Shown here: piece by piece, positions 1 to 6,860 of the stretch
How the letters are laid out: each line of letters begins with the position of its first letter
Numbering within the stretch: position 1 is the first letter of the stretch
Assembly (NCBI GenBank): GCA_005877655.1
Contig: VBOC01000203.1
Span: forward strand, 2,669-10,357
DNA from: Ignavibacteria bacterium
Lineage (GTDB): Bacteria; Bacteroidota; Ignavibacteria; UBA10030; SZUA-254
Direction of reading: 5' to 3'
DNA length: 7,689 nt
The notes under the pieces: model-generated
What the model saw: the letters and a program-made list of their open reading frames with translations, nothing else
Database searches by the model: none
What the model was told of the DNA's origin: nothing
Translations under genes and position numbers: made by a program

Positions 1-1
1 A

Positions 2-181
2 TCGGAGAATGCCAAGATGATCGTCAAAATGATCAAGGACTCGAAACTCAGGGTGCAGTCCCAGATCATGGATGCCCAGGTCCGGGTAAGCGGAAAGAGC
101 AAGGACGATCTTCAGGCGGTCATGGCGAAGCTCCGGCAGGCCGATCTGACTTTTGCGATCCAGTTTCTGAACTACCGTTGA
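2..181 (+). CDS. yajQ: YajQ-family nucleotide-binding protein, C-terminal fragment
   Basis: This is the last 59 codons of a gene whose start lies before the window; the frame opens at base 2 and ends at the TGA at 179-181. The translation contains [14 protein letters not shown], then [19 protein letters not shown] and a terminal FAIQFLNYR. From memory this aligns nearly residue for residue with the C-terminus of E. coli YajQ ([37 protein letters not shown]). YajQ proteins are small cytoplasmic two-domain proteins of about 160 residues. Known members bind nucleotides, and some bind cyclic di-GMP and act as effectors. The visible part is the last strand-helix-strand of that fold. The stop codon overlaps a possible TTG start, or lies 8 bp before an ATG start, of the amidase gene, so the two are probably co-transcribed. 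Identity is secure; the role in this organism is unknown. Confidence 0.93.
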   Translation, partial: SENAKMIVKMIKDSKLRVQSQIMDAQVRVSGKSKDDLQAVMAKLRQADLTFAIQFLNYR

Positions 182-189
182 CGAGCTTG

Positions 190-1770
190 ATGCGCCGTCC
201 GCTGCTCGTCATTCTGACGCTGATCTCCTTCCGCATTTCGAAAGCTCAGGACTCCCTCTCCGTCATCTTCGAACAGGATCCGTCCCGTAGCACACGCATC
301 GCGATCATCGCACGCGAGGGGGCGGTGTTCGGATCGATCGGCGATCTCGCGAAGGCCTTCAACCTTCAGGGGTCGTTCAACCCCGAGTCACAACGGTTCG
401 AACTGGCCGCCAAAGAGTATACCGTCGTTCTCACCCCGGACAATCCGTTCGTCATGATCATCGACGCTCAACGCAACGCCAATCTTACTCAGCTTCAACG
501 GGATATTATTCAGCTCCCTTCGAATTTCTTCGTCCCTCTGGACGAATTCATTCCAGTCTTCGAAAACATCATGCGGGAGCAGATCGCGTTCGATCCGGTC
601 CGGCGGATGATCTCCGTGGGCCGCGTTGTGCAACTGCCGGCCTTCGACATCACCGGGATTTCGTTCGAACAAAAGGCGAACGGAGATCTGATCCGTCTCC
701 TTTGTTCGAAGAAATTGCCCAACGGGGAGGCATGGTGTAAGCCGGATGGCGGCGATACATGGGTCTACGTCACACTCGCCGACGGCCGCGCCGATGTCGC
801 CGCACTGCAGGAGCTCAAGCCGAACGGAATCCTCAAGAAGGTGCTTGTCTTTCAGTCGCCCACATCGGTGCAATTGACTTTTCGGATGAAGGGGCAGGTG
901 AACAGCGCCGAACTGATGCAAGCCGATGCGAGCAACGACCTGCTCGTTGCGATCCACCGGCCGACCGAGGAGGAGCTTGCCGCCCGGAAAACACGGGACT
1001 TCGAAGGCAACCTGCGGCGGGAGCGGGATCGCTGGAAGCTCGATGTGCTTGTCATCGATGCCGGTCACGGCGGAGAAGACCCCGGCGCTCTCGGCGTGAG
1101 CAGGACGCGGGAAAAGGACGTCACGCTGGCAATTGCCTTGAAATTGGGCCGCTTGATCGAGAGGAATTTGCATGACGTCAGGGTGGTTTATACCCGTACA
1201 TCCGATCAGTTCATCGAGGTTTACCGGCGCGGACAAATCGCAAACCAGGCGGGCGGAAAGTTGTTCATCAGTATTCATTGCAATTCGATGCCGCACAAAC
1301 CGCGTCCGGCAAACGGATTTGAGATCTATCTGCTGCGGCCCGGCAAGACGGAGAACGCTCTCCGTATCGCGGAGCGCGAGAATGCCGTCGTAAAGTACGA
1401 GCAGGGATATGAGCAGCGGTACCAACAATTGACGGAGGAGAATTTCATCCTCCTGACAATGGCGCAGAGCGCTTATATGAAGTACAGCGAAAAATTTGCC
1501 GATATCCTCCAGCGGGAGATGAGAAACCGCACAGGCCTTGGCAACAGCGGAGTGAAGCAAGCCGGCTTTTATGTCCTGGTGGGCGCATCGATGCCGAATG
1601 TCCTCGTTGAAACTGCGTACCTGTCCAACAGGCGCGACGAGAAGGTATTGAAGAGTCCAAAAGGCCAGCAGGAGATTGCGGAATCGATCTTCAACGCCGT
1701 CAGGCGCTACAAAGGGGAGTATGAAAAATCGCTGCAGGAGGGGAAGGACATCGGCTCGATGTCAAGATAA
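190..1770 (+). CDS. Exported N-acetylmuramoyl-L-alanine amidase (AmiC-like, Amidase_3)
   Basis: A zinc hydrolase predicted to cut the amide bond between MurNAc and the stem peptide of peptidoglycan in the periplasm, as in daughter-cell separation. From the ATG at 190 it is 526 aa. The N-terminus (MRRPLLVILTLISF, then SKA-Q) looks like a Sec signal peptide. Residues 23-146 resemble the copper-amine-oxidase N-terminal-like domain and 151-258 an AMIN-like beta domain; both types bind cell wall. The catalytic domain spans about 285-508. Expected zinc ligands are H293 (DAGHGG), E308 (TREKD) and H363 (SIHCN), with catalytic E474 (NVLVETAYLSN). Between H363 and E474 lies a long helical insert (about 382-445) matching the position of the autoinhibitory helix in E. 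coli AmiA/B/C, so an EnvC- or NlpD-like activator is plausible. C172 and C183 could form a disulfide. The alternative TTG start at 178 adds 4 residues and overlaps the yajQ stop as TTGA. ATG was preferred because it puts Arg-Arg directly after Met; neither start has a good Shine-Dalgarno. The kinase gene starts 3 bp downstream. Confidence 0.93.
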   Translation: MRRPLLVILTLISFRISKAQDSLSVIFEQDPSRSTRIAIIAREGAVFGSIGDLAKAFNLQGSFNPESQRFELAAKEYTVVLTPDNPFVMIIDAQRNANLTQLQRDIIQLPSNFFVPLDEFIPVFENIMREQIAFDPVRRMISVGRVVQLPAFDITGISFEQKANGDLIRLLCSKKLPNGEAWCKPDGGDTWVYVTLADGRADVAALQELKPNGILKKVLVFQSPTSVQLTFRMKGQVNSAELMQADASNDLLVAIHRPTEEELAARKTRDFEGNLRRERDRWKLDVLVIDAGHGGEDPGALGVSRTREKDVTLAIALKLGRLIERNLHDVRVVYTRTSDQFIEVYRRGQIANQAGGKLFISIHCNSMPHKPRPANGFEIYLLRPGKTENALRIAERENAVVKYEQGYEQRYQQLTEENFILLTMAQSAYMKYSEKFADILQREMRNRTGLGNSGVKQAGFYVLVGASMPNVLVETAYLSNRRDEKVLKSPKGQQEIAESIFNAVRRYKGEYEKSLQEGKDIGSMSR

Positions 1771-1773
1771 ACG

Positions 1774-3231
1774 ATGTTCAAACACGCTTCCATATCGACC
1801 AAGTTTGTGCTGGCCGTGGTTCCGCTCATATTTCTTGCGCTGGGAACCAGCGCCTATCTCAACAATCGGTATCAGGAACAGGATATGCTTGAGCAGGCCC
1901 AGGCATCCGCTCAGACCTATGCCGAGCTGATACGGAAGTCCCTCGTAGAACAGATGGTCACCAAGGAGCGAATTGACGATGAGTACCTGCAGCTCCTGGG
2001 CAGCGGGGGGGAGATCGACAGCCTCCATATTTATTTCATGACCGACAGTCTTCATTTGCGGGATATCTACCAGTCCGAGGATCGCTTCGATCGCCTTCGG
2101 AGACGGGAGGCGGAGGCGCACATGAATGCTCACACTCACCCGGTCTTCCTGACCGGAGTGCCGACGTGGAGCCGAAAGGGTCAGGTGTTGAACGCCATCA
2201 TCCCGTTCAAGGCGGTGGCGCGATGCCAGCAGTGCCACGAGGTAGCCCAGGACCACGTCCTTGGAGTCGCGGAGATGAACATTTCACTCGTTCCGCTGGC
2301 GCAATCAATTCAAAAGAACTGGATTCGTTCATTCGCTGTTTTTCTCACCTTCACCCTGATCGTCATAATTGCGAGCCTCCTTCTGTACCGCCTGCTCATC
2401 GCGAGGAATCTCGGGAGACTTCTGGAGGCCACCAAGCAGATCGGGAGCGGTAATCTTGAAATCCCCCTGACCGGCCAGCCCGCTGATGATGAACTGGGAC
2501 AACTGAGCGCCGCCTTTGAAACAATGCGAGTCCGGCTGAAGAAGGCGCAGGAGAAAATCATTCACTCCGAGCGGCTTTCGATGATCGGACAGATGGCGAG
2601 CTCCATCGTGCACGATTTCAGAACTCCCATGACTTCAATCAATCTTGCCATAGAGTCGCTTCGGGAGGGGAAGGAAGTTGCTCCCGAGAAAAACCAACAA
2701 TGGTACCGGATCATCCATGACGGGATCCAGAGAATGGCGACAATGGCGCAGGAGCTCCTTGACTTCTCGCGCGGAGAAGTCCGCCTCCATAAAGTTGAAA
2801 TATCCGTCGACATGTTCGTGATCCTGCTCGTCCAAAGCGTGAAAACAAGCCTGGAGCAATCCCAGGTCCAGCTGCGGGTTTCCAACAACTGCAAGCGGAT
2901 CGCCCGTTTCGATACCGAGCGGTTGCTCCGGTCCTTTGTGAATATTATCACCAATGCCCAGGATGCGATGCCGAACGGGGGAGAGATCCGGGTGGCCATC
3001 GACGAGCGTGATAAAATGATACGGTTCGTCATCGCCGACACAGGGACGGGCATTCCGCCCGAAATCAAGGGGAGGATTTTCGAAGCGTTCGTAACCGCGG
3101 GAAAGAAGAAAGGAACGGGACTCGGACTCGCGATCACAAAGCGCATCATCGATCAGCACGGGGGATCGATCGACGTGAAGAGCGAGCGGGGTAAGGGGAC
3201 CTCTTTTACGGTTGAAATCCCGGTCTTTTGA
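1774..3231 (+). CDS. Membrane sensor histidine kinase with periplasmic c-type haem motif
   Basis: A 485-aa two-component sensor kinase. TM1 is about residues 10-28, followed by a periplasmic domain of about 155 residues, TM2 about 186-208, HAMP about 209-260, a HisKA dimerisation helix and an HATPase_c domain. The H-box is SSIVHDFRTP with phospho-acceptor H280. The N-box is NIITNAQDAMP (N394), G1 is ADTGTGIPP (D422), the F-box is IFEAF and G2 is KGTGLGL (447-451), so every catalytic motif is present. The periplasmic part contains CQQCH (C151-H155), a CxxCH covalent haem-c site, followed by LGVAEMNISL. This layout resembles haem-c sensor domains described in Geobacter chemotaxis proteins. A His/Met-rich stretch (H116, M117, H120, H122) could supply the distal haem ligand. 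The ATG lies 3 bp after the amidase stop with no clear Shine-Dalgarno, suggesting translational coupling. No response regulator is visible, so the output is unknown. Kinase identity is certain; haem binding is inferred from the motif. Confidence 0.94.
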   Translation: MFKHASISTKFVLAVVPLIFLALGTSAYLNNRYQEQDMLEQAQASAQTYAELIRKSLVEQMVTKERIDDEYLQLLGSGGEIDSLHIYFMTDSLHLRDIYQSEDRFDRLRRREAEAHMNAHTHPVFLTGVPTWSRKGQVLNAIIPFKAVARCQQCHEVAQDHVLGVAEMNISLVPLAQSIQKNWIRSFAVFLTFTLIVIIASLLLYRLLIARNLGRLLEATKQIGSGNLEIPLTGQPADDELGQLSAAFETMRVRLKKAQEKIIHSERLSMIGQMASSIVHDFRTPMTSINLAIESLREGKEVAPEKNQQWYRIIHDGIQRMATMAQELLDFSRGEVRLHKVEISVDMFVILLVQSVKTSLEQSQVQLRVSNNCKRIARFDTERLLRSFVNIITNAQDAMPNGGEIRVAIDERDKMIRFVIADTGTGIPPEIKGRIFEAFVTAGKKKGTGLGLAITKRIIDQHGGSIDVKSERGKGTSFTVEIPVF

Positions 3232-3260
3232 GTCCTTATTGCTCGATGAGAAGGGGATCT

Positions 3261-3274
3261 GAAGCTGATGCTTC
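3261..3274. terminator. Short hairpin between convergent genes, weak terminator candidate
   Basis: GAAGC, a TGAT loop and GCTTC form a perfect 5-bp stem, with one further possible U-G pair. It lies in the 45-bp gap between the kinase stop and the transporter stop, 29 bp past the former and 2 bp past the latter. Neither strand has a run of T after it, so it is at best a weak or bidirectional terminator. The position is the main argument. Confidence 0.25.
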
Positions 3275-3276
3275 GC

Positions 3277-5160
3277 TCACTGTACGACGAGGACCGGGAT
3301 CGACAGCTGATGCCTGACTTTCGAGACTGAAGCGCCGAAGAAAAGGTCCTTCAATCCCCGGTGGCGGTGTCCTCCCATCACGAGCAGATCGACCTCCTTC
3401 TCCCTGGCAAGCTTGACCAGCTCCTCCGGAACCCTGCCGAAACCAAGTGCCGGCTGCGCCTCAACGCCTGACTTCCGAAGTTGCTCCGCAATGCCTTCGA
3501 GTGTTTTGACGTCGCTGCGGGCTTCATCGTCGTACGCGTCCTTGCCAAATAATTGGCCGCTCACCCCCTCCACGACGTGGAAAAGATAGAGTGTCGCGCG
3601 GTGCTGATGCGCAATCGTCCGGGCGTGGGACAAAACTTTTTCATCGATCGGCCCGTAATCCAACGCGACTCCGATGCGGGAGTATTTCTGTTCCTTCAGC
3701 ACGACGGGTTCGGCGGCGCGGGGCGCCAGCTTTCGTCTCCGCCACCATGACTCCGGCACTGAAATATAAAGCAAGAGCAACCCGCACGCGATCGCGATCG
3801 GCACAACGCTGACCCACAACCAGACTGCGTTGCTTCCCGCCCCGGCGATCCAATCTCCGATTGTGCCGACGACGAGTTTGGCGTTAAGCCCCACAATGAT
3901 CACGGCGGAGATCCATGCGAGTATTTTCACCCAGAGCTTATTGACAAATTCACCCATCTTCGCTTCTTCGCTCGTGAATTGGATCAGCGGAAGAACCGCA
4001 AACGGAAGCTGCAAACTCAGCACAACCTGGCTCAGGATCAGCAGGCCGTAGGTTCCACCCTCTCCCTGCGAGCCTATAACCACGACTGCGGGCACGATGG
4101 CAATGAGTCTTGTAATAAGCCTTCTCACAATCGGACGAATTTTTAAGCGAAGGAATCCTTCCATCACAATCTGACCGGCCAGCGTTCCGGTTAACGTCGA
4201 ACTCTGCCCCGAGGCGAGCAGGGCGATTGCAAACAGGGCGCTCGCAAGAGCTGTTCCGAGGAGAGGGGTGAGTAATTGATATGCCTGCTGAATCTCGGTT
4301 ACGATAATCCCGTTCCGGAAGAAGACTGCGGCGGATACCAGCAGGATCGCACTGTTCACAAGAAACGCCGCATTCAGTGCAACTGCGGTGTCGATGAGGT
4401 TGTACTTGCAGGCCGTGCGCTTCCCCTCGGCGGTTTGTCCGACGTCCCGCGTTTGAACGAGCGCGGAGTGCAGATAGAGATTGTGAGGCATCACCGTCGC
4501 CCCCAGGATACCGATGGCGATATAGAGACTCTCGGAGCTCAACTTCGGCACGAAGCCTCCGACAACCGCAGGCCACACCGGGCGCGACAGGAACACCTCG
4601 ATCCCGAAACAAATCCCGATCGTCGAGATGAGCATGAGAATGAACGCTTCCATCTTCCTGATGCCGAACTGCTGGATGACCAGGAACAGCATCGTATCAA
4701 AGCCCGTAATGATGACCCCGTAAAGGATCGGCACCTTGAAGAGAAGATTCAACCCGATCGCCGTTCCCAGAACTTCGGCCAGGTCGCACGCAGCAATGGC
4801 AACTTCGCAGAGTACCCAGAGAGTAAACGCGACGGGCTTCGGGTAGTGTTCGCGGCATGCCTGGGCGAGATCCCGCCCGGTCACGATGCCCATGCGGGCC
4901 GAGAGAGTCTGGAGAAGTATTGCCATAAGGTTCGACATCAACAATACCCACACCAGCTGGTACCCGAACCGCGCCCCGCCTTCAAGATCGGTCGCCCAGT
5001 TCCCGGGATCCATATAGCCCACGCTCACGAGATATGCCGGACCCGCAAAGGCGAACATTTTCCTGACAACGCCTGCGGTCTCCGGAATATCAACCGTCCG
5101 GTGAACTTCCGAGAGGGATACCGTTGTATCGTCCGACCGAAAACGCACGTGCCTGTTCAC
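3277..5160 (-). CDS. mntH: NRAMP/MntH divalent metal transporter with C-terminal UspA domain
   Basis: A 627-aa inner-membrane protein that should import Mn(II) or Fe(II) with protons. Residues about 30-470 are an NRAMP core of 11 or so membrane segments. TM1 carries DPGNW (D51, N54) and TM6 carries GATVMPHNLYLHS (A221, M224, H226); these supply the metal ligands in structurally characterised NRAMPs. The transport-motif region SGQSSTLTGTLAGQ (318-330) is also conserved. After a basic linker (WWRRRK, about 472-477), residues 493-627 form a universal stress protein domain beginning YSRIGVALDYG and ending IPVLVVQ. Ordinary MntH proteins are about 410-450 aa and lack this tail. The Usp nucleotide loop G-x2-G-x9-G-[ST] reads G596, R599, G609, A610, so two consensus positions are lost and ATP binding is doubtful. 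The GTG at 5160 is the first start codon after the upstream stop, 52 bp away; its Shine-Dalgarno is poor. It is probably co-transcribed with the upstream POT-like transporter. Preference for Mn over Fe is inferred. Confidence 0.93.
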   Translation of the reverse strand: MNRHVRFRSDDTTVSLSEVHRTVDIPETAGVVRKMFAFAGPAYLVSVGYMDPGNWATDLEGGARFGYQLVWVLLMSNLMAILLQTLSARMGIVTGRDLAQACREHYPKPVAFTLWVLCEVAIAACDLAEVLGTAIGLNLLFKVPILYGVIITGFDTMLFLVIQQFGIRKMEAFILMLISTIGICFGIEVFLSRPVWPAVVGGFVPKLSSESLYIAIGILGATVMPHNLYLHSALVQTRDVGQTAEGKRTACKYNLIDTAVALNAAFLVNSAILLVSAAVFFRNGIIVTEIQQAYQLLTPLLGTALASALFAIALLASGQSSTLTGTLAGQIVMEGFLRLKIRPIVRRLITRLIAIVPAVVVIGSQGEGGTYGLLILSQVVLSLQLPFAVLPLIQFTSEEAKMGEFVNKLWVKILAWISAVIIVGLNAKLVVGTIGDWIAGAGSNAVWLWVSVVPIAIACGLLLLYISVPESWWRRRKLAPRAAEPVVLKEQKYSRIGVALDYGPIDEKVLSHARTIAHQHRATLYLFHVVEGVSGQLFGKDAYDDEARSDVKTLEGIAEQLRKSGVEAQPALGFGRVPEELVKLAREKEVDLLVMGGHRHRGLKDLFFGASVSKVRHQLSIPVLVVQ

Positions 5161-5212
5161 GAACTGCGTCGAGGTTGTGGCGTCCGCTTGCTCATAAACT
5201 CTATCATAATTC

Positions 5213-6481
5213 TCAGCCCGCGACTGGCCGCTTCACGAGGAAAATATTATAGAGCACCATCAGCACCGTCGCACCGAAACCGATCGCGGCGAGAGTGTAC
5301 CACATCGTGGCAGGTTGGAAGGAATCCTTCAGGTATGTCTGAACGAGCCATCCGGAGAGCGGCCCCGCGACAAACGACCCGATGGCGACTGGCAGGAAAG
5401 CAAATCCCATGAACGTTCCGACCTGCTCGGGCGGCGCGAGGGCGCTGACATATTCGTAAAACCTGGGCGCCTGGGTCGCTTCTCCGACGGCAAATAATGC
5501 CATCGCGATGATGGCAACGGAAATTGTCTGTGAGTTCGCGATCAACACCCAGGAGCAGCTTGCGATAAGAAATCCAAGCGTCATCGCTGTGATTGGGCGG
5601 AGCTTTTTCACGAGCGCGGTAATGGGGACGCTGAGGAGAATGATCGTCCACGCATCCACGGTTTCCAGGAGCTCAAACTTCGGAAACTTGAGGACCTCGA
5701 TAATGTAAAACGGAAATGAATAGAAAATTTGCCAGAACATGATCCAGAATCCTGAAAAGATCACAAGAAACGTGATAAACCTCGCATTCCGGAACACGAG
5801 AAGCATATCCCGAAAGACCCTCCCCAGCGTTCTGCCGCCCGCCGACCCACCGCCCCCTTCCGGCTCCTTGAAGAATAGCAGTGTTCCCACAAGCAGCAGG
5901 AACGAGGTGAAGGAGGACATGACCAGAACGTACTCGATTCCCAGATTTTCTCTCACCTGCAGAGCCAGGATGGGTCCGAGCGCGCCGCCGATATTGACCA
6001 GCGTGTAGTAGATCGAAAAACCGAGCGAACGGACACTCTCCGCAGAGGTTTTCGCCACCGTGCCGACGATGCACGGCTTGATCAGCGACCCGCCCACGGC
6101 TGTGAGCAAGAGCACCGTTACCACATAGGGCGTTTTGCCTATCGCATCGACGATCGTTTGACCGAAGGCCAGACCGGCAAAACCGATCAGGAAATAGCCG
6201 ACACAGAAGCAGGAAAAACAGGTTACGAGCGTTTTCCTAAATCCATAGCGGTCCACGAAGGTGCCGGCGACGATCGGGAGTGAAAATATCACCCCGGAAA
6301 ACAAGCCGGCAAGCGATCCGGCGACCTGAGGCCCGAGACCCACCTTGATGGCCAGATAAACGGTTAGCACCGCTTTCGCCCCGTAAAAAGCCAGCCGCTC
6401 AAAGAGCTCGAGCGTATTCGCCACCCAGAATGTCGGGTGGAATCCCTCTCTTGCCCTTTGAATCCACTCCTTGATTTTCAT
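5213..6481 (-). CDS. POT/PTR2-like major facilitator superfamily transporter
   Basis: A 422-aa integral membrane protein with about 12 hydrophobic segments. Near the N-terminus it has ELFERLAFYG (residues 25-34), matching the ExxERFxYYG proton-coupling motif of proton-dependent oligopeptide transporters. DRYGFRK (78-83) is the MFS loop 2-3 motif, and GGSLIKPCIVG (130-140) and FSIYYTLVNIGG (155-166) match POT signatures. Peptide or peptide-like uptake driven by protons is therefore likely, though the protein is shorter than most POTs (usually above 450 aa) and the substrate cannot be read from sequence. A Gly/Ser-rich linker (EGGGGSAGG, about 208-216) sits in the central cytoplasmic loop. The ATG at 6481 was chosen because AGGAG lies 5 bp before it. 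An in-frame ATG at 6535 would add 18 hydrophilic residues but has no Shine-Dalgarno. The NRAMP-UspA gene follows 52 bp downstream in the same direction; pckG diverges upstream. Confidence 0.88.
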   Translation of the reverse strand: MKIKEWIQRAREGFHPTFWVANTLELFERLAFYGAKAVLTVYLAIKVGLGPQVAGSLAGLFSGVIFSLPIVAGTFVDRYGFRKTLVTCFSCFCVGYFLIGFAGLAFGQTIVDAIGKTPYVVTVLLLTAVGGSLIKPCIVGTVAKTSAESVRSLGFSIYYTLVNIGGALGPILALQVRENLGIEYVLVMSSFTSFLLLVGTLLFFKEPEGGGGSAGGRTLGRVFRDMLLVFRNARFITFLVIFSGFWIMFWQIFYSFPFYIIEVLKFPKFELLETVDAWTIILLSVPITALVKKLRPITAMTLGFLIASCSWVLIANSQTISVAIIAMALFAVGEATQAPRFYEYVSALAPPEQVGTFMGFAFLPVAIGSFVAGPLSGWLVQTYLKDSFQPATMWYTLAAIGFGATVLMVLYNIFLVKRPVAG

Positions 6482-6486
6482 GCGCG

Positions 6487-6491
6487 CTCCT
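6487..6491 (-). promoter_or_regulatory. Shine-Dalgarno AGGAG deciding the POT-like transporter start
   Basis: On the minus strand AGGAG lies 5 nt before the ATG at 6481. It is the clearest ribosome binding site in the window and favours this start over the in-frame ATG at 6535, which has no purine-rich site upstream. Confidence 0.7.
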
Positions 6492-6573
6492 GTCGGTTCA
6501 GGTCGATTTTCTTGCAGCTTCGCATCGCTTCCCATCGAATGGTTACATCCGGATTAAGACAAAGAAAGTAGCA

Positions 6574-6632
6574 AAATGGGGTGTCATTAGCAAAGGAAAT
6601 GGGCTGTCAATCGCCAGGAATGAACCCCATTT
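6574..6632. repeat. Three copies of AAATGGGGTGTCATT (two direct, one inverted) in the divergent intergenic region
   Basis: Copy 1 at 6574-6588 is AAATGGGGTGTCATT. Copy 2 at 6597-6611 is AAATGGGCTGTCAAT, 13 of 15 identical and starting 23 bp later. Similarity continues past each copy, giving an imperfect tandem unit of about 22-23 bp (AGCAAAGG against CGCCAGG). Copy 3 at 6619-6632 is inverted; its reverse complement AAATGGGGTTCATT lacks one G. Copies 1 and 3 could pair as a 14-bp stem with one bulge and a 30-nt loop. The cluster lies 93-151 bp upstream of the transporter ATG and 91-149 bp upstream of the pckG ATG. It may bind a regulator controlling one or both genes; the regulator is unknown. 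The remainder of the roughly 240-bp gap shows nothing else clear apart from a possible pckG promoter. Confidence 0.55.
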
Positions 6633-6659
6633 CATCTATTTCGCGCGGAAACCCTGTCC

Positions 6660-6690
6660 TTGTTCTACATTCAATTTTTCCTTATCTTCG
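6660..6690 (+). promoter_or_regulatory. Possible Bacteroidota-type promoter for pckG
   Basis: TTG at 6660-6662 is followed after 20 nt by TATCTTCG at 6683-6690. This is one mismatch from the TAnnTTTG -7 element that, with an upstream TTG, forms the main sigma factor promoter of Bacteroidota. It lies 32 bp before the pckG ATG at 6723. The match is short and could be chance. Confidence 0.3.
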
Positions 6691-6722
6691 CTTTCTCATC
6701 GACCCTTCTCTTATCGCCGGAA

Positions 6723-6860
6723 ATGAACCGCACAGATTCTCCGAGCATCCAGGCACCAAGCTACCTCAGAAACGCCAAGCTCCGCCGGTGGGCTGAGGAT
6801 GTCTTCCGGCTATGCGAGCCCGAGAACGTTCATTGGTGCGACGGATCGGACGAGGAATAC
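6723..6860 (+). pseudogene. pckG: pckG N-terminal piece, cut off from the rest of the gene by an out-of-frame deletion
   Basis: From the ATG at 6723 this frame encodes 46 residues typical of the start of GTP-dependent PEP carboxykinase: [20 protein letters not shown] followed by DGSDEEY, matching the conserved W-x-E-x-x-x-LCQPD-x-(I/V)-HWCDGSEEEY region. In relatives about 29-31 residues follow before the (S/R)DVAR(V/I)E motif. Here only one base (6861) separates the TAC of EEY from the AGC of SDVARVED, and that motif is in the +1 frame. The original frame continues with unrelated residues to a stop at 7227-7229. The net loss is about 92 bp, judged by comparison with remembered human and mycobacterial sequences. 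It may be a genuine inactivating mutation or a collapsed assembly. There is only a weak Shine-Dalgarno (CCGGAA) before the ATG. Confidence 0.72.

Noticed and set aside
388..1560. 390-codon open frame on the - strand opposite the amidase
   Set aside because: No motif is recognisable and it lies wholly within the amidase coding region, which has intact catalytic residues. It is a shadow frame.
3263..3313. 9-nt direct repeat AGCTGATGC at 3263-3271 and 3305-3313
   Set aside because: It is short, and one copy lies in coding sequence; it is compatible with chance, with no further extension or matching flanks to suggest an attachment site.
4276..5412. 378-codon open frame on the + strand opposite the NRAMP-UspA gene
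   Set aside because: Its translation is highly charged and low-complexity (many R, E, H, D) with no recognisable motif, and it lies antisense to a clearly conserved gene and its upstream neighbour. It is a codon-bias shadow.
6482..6535. Longer N-terminus for the POT-like transporter from the ATG at 6535
   Set aside because: The extra 18 residues are hydrophilic, there is no Shine-Dalgarno before that ATG, and AGGAG is well placed for the ATG at 6481.
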